Shown: positions 35,376 through 43,265 of the stretch, piece by piece | Layout of the letters: each line of letters opens with the position of its first letter | How positions within the stretch are numbered: the first letter of the stretch is position 1 | Assembly: GCF_000331735.1 (NCBI RefSeq) | Contig: NC_020126.1 | Location: forward strand, 1,488,001-1,552,000 | Direction of reading: 5' to 3' | DNA from: Myxococcus stipitatus DSM 14675 | GTDB lineage: Bacteria > Myxococcota > Myxococcia > Myxococcales > Myxococcaceae | Length of the DNA stretch: 64,000 nucleotides | The notes under the pieces: generated by a model | Database searches by the model: none | Seen by the model: only the letters and a program-made list of their open reading frames with translations | Told to the model about the DNA's origin: nothing | Translations under genes and position numbers: made by a program

Positions 35376-37709
35376 ATGCGACGTTGGCTTCAGCTCGCCC
35401 TTCTTCTGCCCGGAATCGCCTGTACGCCGTCATCGAAGTCGGAGGACTCCCGCCCGGATGGCGAGGTGAAGAACCCTTCCACGCGCGCGGGAGGACGCTC
35501 CGTCGCCGATGCGGCGACAGGGGCTTCCGCGACAGGACGACCCTCTGCGCCCGAGAACGACGCTCCGCCAGGAGTTGCGCGGGGCGTAGAGGCCGCGCCT
35601 GGAACGGGCTCGCCGGATGCGCGCGGCGAAAGTGCGAACGGGCAGCTGCCCGCGGCGAGTTCTCCCCTCGAGAGTCAGAACGGAGGAGGTGCCGCGCTTC
35701 CGCTGGATGCGTCAGGTGCGGCTCCGCAGGCGCCTGGAGGAGGCGAAGGGCTGTCGGCGCCGGCAGGCGAGCCGTCATCCATGGCTCGGAGCGATGTTGC
35801 TCCGCGGGCACCGGGAGGCGGCGAAGGGGTGTCGGCACCCATGGACGGGGCCGCGTCCCCCATGAGCCACATTGCTTCGCCGAATGCGCCAGGCGGAAGC
35901 GAGGGCACGACGTCGCCCACCAGGGCTCAGCCCTCTGTTCCCACCGGGCACGGCGACAGCTCCTCGCATCCAGGTGACAGCCTCGCGGCGCGAGACACGG
36001 ACGGAGGCACCACCGTCACCAGCGAAGCATCGAGCCCTTCCCCGTCCGCGGGCACGACACCGGGAGATCTCCACGCCGCCTGGACACGGACCGCGCTCAC
36101 TCCGGACGGTGGCCCTTCGCGTCCTGTCTCCCCATCGCGCCCCGAAACGCCGGAGGCCCCCACCGCCGACCACGAGCCCTCGCTCTCCATCGACCCCGCG
36201 CTCAGTGCCCTGCCCAAGCCGGAGCGTGACGACACTCCCTCCGCGGGCTCGGACACCAACACCGACGAGTCCTCGGACCTCCCTCCGCCTCCTCCCGCCG
36301 AGCAGCTCGTCGTCATCCCCGACAAGAAGAACCCGGACGAAGAGCTCGTGCTCGGCCCGGATGGCGAGCCCCTGGAGGACACGAGCTACGTGCTCGATGA
36401 CCCCGCCCTCGGACTCGATGACGACGCTCCCGGACCTTCCACGGCCAGCGGCGCGGACGCCGGCACGGAGCCCGTCGCCATCCCCTACCAACCCGACGCC
36501 GGCTCGCTGCGCGTGCTCCGCTCCATCGCGGTCCGCTCGGAGCCGCGTCAGGACGCACCACCCCTCGGCACCGTGGCGCAGGACATGCGCATCCTCTGGA
36601 AGAGCGAGACCGCCATGCGCGGCCCGGAGTGCGACGCCTGGGTCGAAATCCAACCGCGCGGCTGGGTCTGCGAGCGCTACCTCGAGCGCAACTTCCGAGA
36701 GCCCCGCGTCCGAGACCTCCCACGCCTCCGCGAAGGAGAGCTGACCCCTGGCACCTACGCACGCGTCGTCGGCAAGCGCGTGCGCGCCTACCCGAGCCTC
36801 GCGCTGGCCCGCACCCGCCGGAAGGGCATCCTGCTCAAGGGCTCCGTGACAGTGAAGCTGCGCGGACAGGTGCGAGTGGGCCGGCGCACCTTCTGGCGCA
36901 CCACCGACGGCCAATACCTGGAGGCCCGAGTCCTCCGCGAGTACCGTCCCTCCACCTTCGTCGGCGTGGACGCGGAGCAACTGTCGGAGCTGTCCGCGCC
37001 CTTCGCCTGGGCCCAGTCCCGAACGAAGCCCTCGGCTTCTGTTGAAGTGAAGACGGCCCCGGACGCGAAGGCCGCGCGAGAGACCGTCCTCCCACCGCGG
37101 ACCCTCGTGGCCGTGAAAGAGCTCTCCGCGGACGGCCGCTGGGTTCTCATCGCGGAGAACCACTGGGTCTCCCGAGACGACCTCCACGTCGCCTGGTTCT
37201 CCCACGCCCCGCCCGGCGTCGAGCCCGGCGCGCGTTGGGTGGACGTGGACCTGGATGCGCAGGTGCTCGTGGCCTACGAGGGAGAGCGCCCCGTGTACGC
37301 CACGCTCATCTCCTCCGGGAAGCCCGGCACGGACACACCCGAGGGCCTCTTCCGCGTGTGGATCAAGTTCGCCGAAGCGGACATGACGGGCAACGGCACC
37401 GCGGGCAATGACACCTACCGCGTGGCCACCGTGCCCTGGACCATGTTCTTCGAGCAGGACTACGCGCTGCACACCGCCTACTGGCACGACCGCTTCGGCG
37501 AGCCCACGAGCCACGGCTGCGTCAACCTGGCGCCTCGGGACGCCAAGGCCCTCTACGGCTGGGCCTCACCGGAGGTCCCCACGGGCTGGTCCATGGTGCA
37601 CGCCACGCAGGATGCCCCGGGCTCCTGGGTGCGCATCCGAGGCCAGGCGCGCATCCCCGTGAAGGAGCGCAAGGTTCGCGTCGCCACCAGCACCCGCACC
37701 TTGCGCTGA
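35376..37709 (+). CDS. L,D-transpeptidase lipoprotein with a long low-complexity linker and SH3-like domains
   Basis: This encodes 777 residues from the ATG at 35376, which gives a lipoprotein signal (LALLLPGIAC). Residues about 20-370 are a Pro/Ser/Gly/Ala linker with three degenerate copies of an APGGGEG-SAP unit. Three SH3-like segments follow (SLRVLRSIAVRSEP, VVGKRVRAYPSLALARTRR, VEVKTAPDAKAARETVLPPR). The YkuD catalytic domain at the end has TPEGLFRVW, HDRFGEPTSHGCVNLAP with Cys715, and an LHTAYW block. It should form 3-3 cross-links in peptidoglycan or attach proteins to it. The linker could span from the outer membrane to the wall. Confidence 0.92.
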   Translation: MRRWLQLALLLPGIACTPSSKSEDSRPDGEVKNPSTRAGGRSVADAATGASATGRPSAPENDAPPGVARGVEAAPGTGSPDARGESANGQLPAASSPLESQNGGGAALPLDASGAAPQAPGGGEGLSAPAGEPSSMARSDVAPRAPGGGEGVSAPMDGAASPMSHIASPNAPGGSEGTTSPTRAQPSVPTGHGDSSSHPGDSLAARDTDGGTTVTSEASSPSPSAGTTPGDLHAAWTRTALTPDGGPSRPVSPSRPETPEAPTADHEPSLSIDPALSALPKPERDDTPSAGSDTNTDESSDLPPPPPAEQLVVIPDKKNPDEELVLGPDGEPLEDTSYVLDDPALGLDDDAPGPSTASGADAGTEPVAIPYQPDAGSLRVLRSIAVRSEPRQDAPPLGTVAQDMRILWKSETAMRGPECDAWVEIQPRGWVCERYLERNFREPRVRDLPRLREGELTPGTYARVVGKRVRAYPSLALARTRRKGILLKGSVTVKLRGQVRVGRRTFWRTTDGQYLEARVLREYRPSTFVGVDAEQLSELSAPFAWAQSRTKPSASVEVKTAPDAKAARETVLPPRTLVAVKELSADGRWVLIAENHWVSRDDLHVAWFSHAPPGVEPGARWVDVDLDAQVLVAYEGERPVYATLISSGKPGTDTPEGLFRVWIKFAEADMTGNGTAGNDTYRVATVPWTMFFEQDYALHTAYWHDRFGEPTSHGCVNLAPRDAKALYGWASPEVPTGWSMVHATQDAPGSWVRIRGQARIPVKERKVRVATSTRTLR

Positions 37710-37712
37710 CGC

Positions 37713-38126
37713 TCAGCTCACCACCGACACGGTGACGCGCCGCCGATGGGCGGACGTGCGGTGCTCCCAGACGTAGACGCCCTGCCACGTGCCCAGGTCC
37801 GCCGCCCCGTTCTTCACGGGGATGTTGAGCGCGGTCTGCGTCAGCACCGTGCGCACGTGCGCGGGCATGTCATCCGGCCCCTCCGCGTCGTGAACGAAGA
37901 GGGGGTCTCCATCCTTCACCAGCCTCGCGAAGAAGGACTCCAGGTCACGGCGCACATCGGGGTCCGCGTTCTCGCACAACAACAGGGACGCGCTCGTGTG
38001 GTGGATGAACACGGTGCACAGGCCCTGCCGCGCACCGCTCTCCGCCACGGCCCGCTGCACGTCCGCGGTGATGTCCGTGAAGCCGCGCCCCCGGGTGGGC
38101 ACCGTGAGCTCCTTCGCGTGGTACAT
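37713..38126 (-). CDS. YjbQ family protein
   Basis: This encodes 137 residues, the usual YjbQ length. Family blocks are FTDITADVQRAV, GLCTVFIHHTSASLLLCENAD, GDPLFVHDAEGPDDMPAHVRT, and LGTWQGVYVWEHRT. The conserved His and Asp/Glu residues of the metal site are present. YjbQ proteins have weak thiamine phosphate synthase activity, but their main role is unclear. It is the last gene of a three-gene run with the hydrolase (4-base gap) and the cyclophilin. Confidence 0.92.
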   Translation of the reverse strand: MYHAKELTVPTRGRGFTDITADVQRAVAESGARQGLCTVFIHHTSASLLLCENADPDVRRDLESFFARLVKDGDPLFVHDAEGPDDMPAHVRTVLTQTALNIPVKNGAADLGTWQGVYVWEHRTSAHRRRVTVSVVS

Positions 38127-38130
38127 GCCG

Positions 38131-38877
38131 TCAGCTCCCCAACCGGGCCTTCAGGAACGCGGCCATGCGCTCCTGCTCCTCCTCATCGATGGTGTGCTGC
38201 CCATCGAAGGGGAAGAAGTCCACGGTCAGCCCTTCCTGCACCAGCGTGTCGCGCAGGTGCTCGGCTGTCGCGAAGGGCAGCAGCGGGTCGTAGCGGCCAT
38301 GGCCCTGGAACACGGGCAGGCCCTGCCGGGCCTTGGCCTTCTGCCGCCACTCCGGCTCCGCGATGAGCGTGCCCGAGAGGATGCACAGCCCCGCGGGACA
38401 CTCCTCCAGCCGCAGCGCGACGTCCGTCGTCACCATGCCGCCCTGACTGAATCCCCCCAGGACGATTCTCGAATAGGGGAGCTTCATCGTGGTGGACACG
38501 GCGGACACCACGGACATGAGGGCCCGGCGCGCGGCGGGCAACCCCGCGGGCACCCCCTGGGCGAACGCGGGCCAGTCGCGCATCTGCCCGCGCAGGATGG
38601 CCTCGGGGATGGGGAACCAGGACCGTCCGGTGGGCATGCCCATGTCCTCCAGCGAGAGCGGTGCTCCCGGGAGGATGAAGCGCACGCGCTGGGCCAGGGG
38701 CGGGTGCATGGCCAGCATCTGCGCGGCCATCGGCACCAGGTCCCCCGCCGGAGCGCCGAAGCCATGGCAGAGCACCACCGCCAATTCGGGCGACTTGCCC
38801 TCGGGGAGCCCCTCCACGACCTGGCAGTCCAGCTCGCCCAGGCGCGTGGACACTCGCCGCAGCTTCGGCGCGTCCAT
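38131..38877 (-). CDS. Alpha/beta hydrolase of the carboxylesterase/phospholipase type
   Basis: This encodes 248 residues from the ATG at 38877, which overlaps the cyclophilin stop; a GTG at 38880 is also possible. The fold and triad are clear: LCHGFGAPAGDLVPMA near the oxyanion hole, nucleophile Ser in GGFSQGGM, acid Asp in GRYDPLLPF, and His in DGQHTID. No signal peptide is seen, so it acts in the cytoplasm. It resembles short acyl-protein thioesterases or carboxylesterases. Substrate unknown. Confidence 0.9.
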   Translation of the reverse strand: MDAPKLRRVSTRLGELDCQVVEGLPEGKSPELAVVLCHGFGAPAGDLVPMAAQMLAMHPPLAQRVRFILPGAPLSLEDMGMPTGRSWFPIPEAILRGQMRDWPAFAQGVPAGLPAARRALMSVVSAVSTTMKLPYSRIVLGGFSQGGMVTTDVALRLEECPAGLCILSGTLIAEPEWRQKAKARQGLPVFQGHGRYDPLLPFATAEHLRDTLVQEGLTVDFFPFDGQHTIDEEEQERMAAFLKARLGS

Positions 38878-39584
38878 CACTTCCCGCCCGCGGCGGGCGC
38901 GTCCGCCAGGGTGATCTTCTGGATGACGACGGGCTCCACCGGCCGGTCGCCCGGGCCCGTCGCGACGTTGGAGATCTTCTCCACCACGTCATAGCCCTTC
39001 ACCACCTCACCGAAGATGGTGTGCTTGCCGTTGAGGTAGCTCGGCGTGGACGTGGTGATGAAGAACTGGCTGCCGTTGGTGTTGGGGCCCGCGTTGGCCA
39101 TGGCCAGCAGTCCCGTCTTGTCGAACGTGCGGCCGCTCTGGAACTCGTCTCCGAAGCGGTAGCCCGGGTCGCCGCGGCCGGTCCCCGTCGGGTCGCCACC
39201 CTGAATCATGAAGCCCGGAATCACGCGGTGGAAGATGACGCCCTCGTACAGGGACTTGCCCGTCATGCGGTCGCCCGTGCGCGGGTCGGACCACTGCTTC
39301 TCGCCCGTGGCCAGACCCACGAAGTTGGCCACCGTCATCGGCGCGTCCTTCGAGAACAGGCGGATGACGATGGTGCCCTGGTTGGTCTCCATCGTGGCCT
39401 GGAGGTCCTGTCCGGCCTGGGCCTTCTTCGTCCACTCCCCCGTGGGCTCCGCGGGCTTCGGCGCCGGGGTGGGCGTCGCCGCGGGGGGCGTGGCATTGGA
39501 AGGCGTCTCCTTCTTCTCGGAGGACTCCTTGCAGGCGGAGACAGTGAGGCACAGGAGGAGGGCGGTCAGGATTCGGATGTGCAT
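38877..39584 (-). CDS. Cyclophilin-type peptidyl-prolyl isomerase, lipoprotein
   Basis: This encodes 235 residues with a lipoprotein signal (LLLCLTVSAC, Cys18) and a Pro/Thr/Ala linker. The cyclophilin domain shows GVIFHRVIPGFMIQGGDPTGTGRG, GLLAMANAGPNTNGSQFFITT and LNGKHTIFGEVVKGYDVV, including the catalytic Arg in FHRV. It should assist protein folding in the periplasm or at the outer membrane. It heads the operon with the esterase and YjbQ. Confidence 0.95.
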   Translation of the reverse strand: MHIRILTALLLCLTVSACKESSEKKETPSNATPPAATPTPAPKPAEPTGEWTKKAQAGQDLQATMETNQGTIVIRLFSKDAPMTVANFVGLATGEKQWSDPRTGDRMTGKSLYEGVIFHRVIPGFMIQGGDPTGTGRGDPGYRFGDEFQSGRTFDKTGLLAMANAGPNTNGSQFFITTSTPSYLNGKHTIFGEVVKGYDVVEKISNVATGPGDRPVEPVVIQKITLADAPAAGGK

Positions 39585-39760
39585 GGCGGGCGGAGACTAC
39601 CCCCACTCCGGCCGGATTCCAGGGGGTTACAGCACCCGGGCCTCGCTTGCGTTTCGCGGACGGCAATTCGCCGCGCACAAAGCCCGCTTTCACCCCAATG
39701 AGGGGGCGGGATGAGGGATGCTCTCGGACGCATCCGCCGCATTGCCGCTTGGAGTCCCAG

Positions 39761-40654
39761 TTGGCGCCCATCGAGCCTCGTCCCAGCCCTTCGTCCCCCT
39801 CCACCGCTGGCGCCAAGCAGACCTCCGCCGCCCCGACTCCGCGCCCCGGAGCGGACAGCTTCTCGTCGACACCCACGGGGCGGCAGGACCGCTGGATGCA
39901 GGGCACGGCGGATGCGGCGAAGAGCCCCCACGCGGTGAACCCGTCCACCCACGCGCCGGGCGCCGCACAGGTGCCTCCTCGCTCCACGGGCCCCATCCTG
40001 TTCGGCCCCGTCGAGACGAGCGCCCTCGTCGCGAGCGCGAGCACCCGCGGCCCCCGCTGGGCCCATGCGGCCGCCACGGTGGTGCAGGTCGCGCGGCTCC
40101 CGGGCACGGCCTATCTGACGTTCCGCGACGTGCGCGAGACGTTCCGCGACAAGGCGCGGGCCATGGCCCCCGTCGTGGCCGGCGTGAGCTCCTTCCGCGC
40201 GGCCGCGAACCTCGCGCGCACCGCCCTCGCGGAGACGACGCCGCGGGCCGCGGTCTCGGCGACCCCAGTCCCCGCCTCGCAGGTCGTGAAGGGCGCCTCC
40301 GAGCAGCCTCCTCGCGTGGCGAGCACCCTGGCCGCGCAAGTCCTGAAGACGGCCTCACGTTCGGTGCCGACGGAGGGAGAGGCCCCCGCGACGCGCCTGG
40401 GAGTGGACGCGGCGCGTGTCGCCGTGAGCAAGGGCGCGGGCCGCTTCGCCCCGGGATTCGATGTCACCCTCGCGCTGCCGTGCGCCACGGCGGCGGCGAG
40501 CACGCTCGGTGAGCCGGGTGTCGCGATGAGCAAGAAGGTCACCGCGGGCGTCTCCTCCGTGGGCGCCATCGCCGCGGCCACGCACATCCCCGTGGTGAGC
40601 CAGGCGGGCGCCGTCGTGTCGATGGCGTCCGGGTTCGTCGGCACGTTCCTCTAA
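39761..40654 (+). CDS. Protein of unknown function, Ala-rich with a hydrophobic C-terminus
   Basis: This encodes 297 residues from a TTG preceded by GGAG at 6 bases; the open frame extends upstream without a better start. Residues 1-80 are Pro/Ser/Thr-rich. The middle is Ala/Arg-rich and helical. The C-terminal 65 residues (VTLALPCATAAASTLG..., VTAGVSSVGAIAAATHIP, SMASGFVGTFL) are Ala/Gly/Val-rich and could insert in a membrane. There is no signal peptide. The pattern of a disordered N-terminus and a hydrophobic C-terminus next to a folding-factor-like gene is reminiscent of secreted effector and chaperone pairs; this is speculation. Start uncertain. Confidence 0.6.
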   Translation: MAPIEPRPSPSSPSTAGAKQTSAAPTPRPGADSFSSTPTGRQDRWMQGTADAAKSPHAVNPSTHAPGAAQVPPRSTGPILFGPVETSALVASASTRGPRWAHAAATVVQVARLPGTAYLTFRDVRETFRDKARAMAPVVAGVSSFRAAANLARTALAETTPRAAVSATPVPASQVVKGASEQPPRVASTLAAQVLKTASRSVPTEGEAPATRLGVDAARVAVSKGAGRFAPGFDVTLALPCATAAASTLGEPGVAMSKKVTAGVSSVGAIAAATHIPVVSQAGAVVSMASGFVGTFL

Positions 40655-40692
40655 CCCCCCATGCGGCGCCTGTTCGTGTCGCCCAAGCCGTC

Positions 40693-41784
40693 ATGACGTC
40701 CCAGAACGAAGGTCCCAAGCCCGGCGTCGCGCGCTCGCTGGCGGAGCTGCACGCGCTCGGCATCATGAAGCGCATGCCCGCGGCGCTGTCGCTCAGCAGC
40801 ACCGAGCCCATCGCGCTCCCCGCCATCCAGGCCCCTTCTCTCGAGGGCCTCTCCCTCGCGCGGACCGCGCCCGCGCCCATCTCCGAGCACGACCTGGTGC
40901 GGCGCTTCGATGTGCTGCGCCGCAAGCACGCCGACCGCCGTGAGCGCCTCGCGGGGGAGGACGTGGGCCCCGACGATGAGGTGCTGCTGGACGTGCTCGG
41001 CTTCGCCCACGGCCGGCTGATTCCCTTCTCCGCGCGAGAGGGCTGGCGCGCGGAGGTGGTGCCGGAGCCGCTGCTCCCGGGCTTCTTCGAGGCGCTCGTG
41101 GGCGCCAAGGTGGGCTCTTCGCTGGGCATCGAGCTGAAGCTGCCGGACACCTACGTGGTGGAGTCCCTGCGCGGCGCGACGGCGCGCTTCCTCCTCGAGA
41201 TTCGCGGTGCGTCCGAGCTGAAGCTCTTGGCGGATGACTCGCCGGAGCTGCTCGTGCGCCTGGGCGCGGGCACGCTCATCGACGTGATGCGCCAGCTGAA
41301 CGACGCCTTGACGCACGAGCGCGCCGTGGAGGCCGAGCAGCTCACCCAGGAGCGCGTGCTGGACGAGGTGGTCGCGCGCACGCAGGTGACGCTGTCCGCC
41401 GCCCTGGTGGACGAGGAGCTCCGCCACCGCTGGGTGGAGACCGAGCGTCCCATCCTGGTGCGCAAGGCCCTCCAGCCCGACGAGCTGCAAGAGGCGCTGG
41501 AAGGCTGGCTGAGAGACCCGCTCCTGCGCGCGGACGCGGAGCGCCGGCTGGTGCTGGCCCTGGCCCTGCGAGCCATCGCCGCGCGTGACGGCGTGAAGCT
41601 CACGAAGCCGGCCGTGGACGCGCTGGTGGATGACCTGGCCTCGCTGTCCGGTGTCCCCCGCGAGGACGTGGTCCGCGCGCTGAAGGAGGACGCCGCGCTG
41701 GCCAAGCGGCTGGAGGACCTGGCGCTGCACCTGGCCACGGTCGACAGCCTCCTGCGGCGCGTGTCGCTGACGCCGCCTGTCTGA
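40693..41784 (+). CDS. Trigger-factor-like protein without the ribosome-binding domain
   Basis: This encodes 363 residues. After a Ser/Ala/Pro-rich N-terminus, residues about 94-175 resemble the trigger factor isomerase domain: DDEVLLDVLGFAHGRLIPFS, PLLPGFFEALVGAKVGSSLGIELKLP, YVVESLRGATARFLLEI. The rest is helical like the trigger factor C-terminal arms (ALTHERAVEAEQLTQERVLDEVV, RRLVLALALRAIAARDGVKLT). The N-terminal ribosome-binding signature of trigger factor (GFRxGKxP) is missing, and the length is about 70 residues short of normal. It probably acts as a dedicated chaperone. The gene upstream on the same strand, 38 bases away, is a likely partner. Confidence 0.75.
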   Translation: MTSQNEGPKPGVARSLAELHALGIMKRMPAALSLSSTEPIALPAIQAPSLEGLSLARTAPAPISEHDLVRRFDVLRRKHADRRERLAGEDVGPDDEVLLDVLGFAHGRLIPFSAREGWRAEVVPEPLLPGFFEALVGAKVGSSLGIELKLPDTYVVESLRGATARFLLEIRGASELKLLADDSPELLVRLGAGTLIDVMRQLNDALTHERAVEAEQLTQERVLDEVVARTQVTLSAALVDEELRHRWVETERPILVRKALQPDELQEALEGWLRDPLLRADAERRLVLALALRAIAARDGVKLTKPAVDALVDDLASLSGVPREDVVRALKEDAALAKRLEDLALHLATVDSLLRRVSLTPPV

Positions 41785-41789
41785 CGGGC

Positions 41790-42797
41790 TCAGCGCTCCT
41801 CGAGCGCCAGGGCCACCATCGCCTCGGTGACGTCGCCGGGGTGGTAGCGGCCCAGGCCGGGGAGGGCTCGCAGCGCGGCCTCCGAGTGGTCCATGTCGTC
41901 CAGCCGCACCACGCCCGAGCCCGGTATCTCCGCGTCCAGCGGCATCACCAGCCCATCCGAGGCCTGGCCATAGCGCTCCTGGAAGTAGCGCTGGAGCGGA
42001 TAGAGCGTGGACAGTCGCGACAGGCGCGAGGTGGCGAGCGCCACCGTGGGGATATCCGTGGGGTAGGGGTGCTGGCGGATGAAGGCCATGCGCTGCGGAT
42101 AGGCCAGCTCCTCCACCGAGCGCGACACGCCGTGGAACAAGAGCGGGAAGGCGAAGTCGATGAGCCGCCGCATCTCCGGCGTGGTGGCCAGGTCATGGGC
42201 GAGCGCGGCGCCGGCATAGGGCGCCTGGAGCGCCACCACCGCGCGCACCACCGAGCGCAGCTCCGGGTACATCGCCAGCACCGCCGTGCACTCCACGCCC
42301 CCCTTGCTGTGCCCCACCAGCACCACCGAGCGGCCGAAGTGCCTCGCGTCCAGCAGCACCTCGCGCAGCACCGCGACGTTGCTCAGGAGCAGCCCCTCGG
42401 TGTCCACGTCCGCCTCGCGCACGCTGAGCCCCCGGCCCTCCAGCCGCTGCACGTTGTCGAGCAGGTAGCCGGGCATCTCGTCGCCGAGCATCCCTCGCAC
42501 CACGACGTACTGGTGGTTCCGGGCCTCGGGGGGCAGGACGGGCTCGCCCTCCCGCACGCGGTGGAGCAGGGCGCGGAAGCGGGGCGTGCGGTCCACGGTG
42601 GGCGGGGTCATCCCACCGGGCCCCTGATGGAGCCAGCCCGCCAGTCCTCCGGAGCCGGGCCCCCACCAGCGCGGCGCCGCGGGCAGCCCCCTCAGCCCTC
42701 GCGTCAGCCGTGCAATGGCCGTGGGCTCTCGCGCCGGGGCGGGGGTGGGGAGGGAGGCCAGGGGGAGCAGGTCGTCGATGTCGGGCCGCCGCGTCAT
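41790..42797 (-). CDS. Lipase-like alpha/beta hydrolase
   Basis: This encodes 335 residues from the ATG at 42797. The nucleophile elbow is VVLVGHSKGGVECTAVLA (Ser in GHSKG), which follows a Rossmann-like entry (YVVVRGMLGDEMPGYL). A candidate catalytic His is in DDMDHSEAALRAL near the end, and an Asp is in GLVMPLDAEIP. No signal peptide is visible, although the N-terminus is Pro/Arg-rich. It resembles PGAP1-like or triacylglycerol lipase-like proteins. It converges with the trigger-factor-like gene 5 bases away. Confidence 0.78.
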   Translation of the reverse strand: MTRRPDIDDLLPLASLPTPAPAREPTAIARLTRGLRGLPAAPRWWGPGSGGLAGWLHQGPGGMTPPTVDRTPRFRALLHRVREGEPVLPPEARNHQYVVVRGMLGDEMPGYLLDNVQRLEGRGLSVREADVDTEGLLLSNVAVLREVLLDARHFGRSVVLVGHSKGGVECTAVLAMYPELRSVVRAVVALQAPYAGAALAHDLATTPEMRRLIDFAFPLLFHGVSRSVEELAYPQRMAFIRQHPYPTDIPTVALATSRLSRLSTLYPLQRYFQERYGQASDGLVMPLDAEIPGSGVVRLDDMDHSEAALRALPGLGRYHPGDVTEAMVALALEER

Positions 42798-42908
42798 TTC
42801 ACCGGAAGCGTAGCGGTAACGGGATACCAGGAGCCAACCCGGCTTTCGGGATGCGGGAACGCGCCTTAGGGAGAAGCCCGTGCTATTACGGCCGGAGGCA
42901 GGAGGACT

Positions 42909-43265
42909 TTGAAGCTGACCACCGGACAGGAATGGCTGGTTGACGCGAGCGGCTGCTCGCCCGGATTGCTCAAGGACGCGGCGGTGTTGGCGGCGCTCTT
43001 CGAGGAGCTCATTGTCCTGTTGGACCTGAAGGTCGTGGGCCAACCGCAGTGGCACGTGTTCCCGGAGCCCGGTGGCATCACCGGCCTGACGCTCCTGGCC
43101 GAGAGCCACCTGGCCATCCACACGTTTCCCGAGCATGGCTTCGCCGCGCTCAACGTCTATTGCTGCCGCCCCCGCGAACGTCCCGACTTCGAGTCGTTGC
43201 TCGCGCGCCATCTGGGGGCTGCGTCGTGTCAGGCGCGTGAGTTGAAGCGGGGGGTGACGGCGTGA
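42909..43265 (+). CDS. speD: S-adenosylmethionine decarboxylase proenzyme
   Basis: This encodes 118 residues from a TTG start behind AGGAGG. It is the short prokaryotic class: the self-cleavage site is LLAESHLAIHTFPEHG with Ser66 as future pyruvoyl group, His71 for processing, and Cys85/Cys86 in NVYCCRP at the catalytic position. The typical CG after Tyr is CC here. It makes decarboxylated AdoMet, the aminopropyl donor for spermidine. It begins a six-gene run; the DUF4178 gene overlaps its stop (GTGA) and the spermidine synthase gene is further downstream. Confidence 0.95.
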   Translation: MKLTTGQEWLVDASGCSPGLLKDAAVLAALFEELIVLLDLKVVGQPQWHVFPEPGGITGLTLLAESHLAIHTFPEHGFAALNVYCCRPRERPDFESLLARHLGAASCQARELKRGVTA

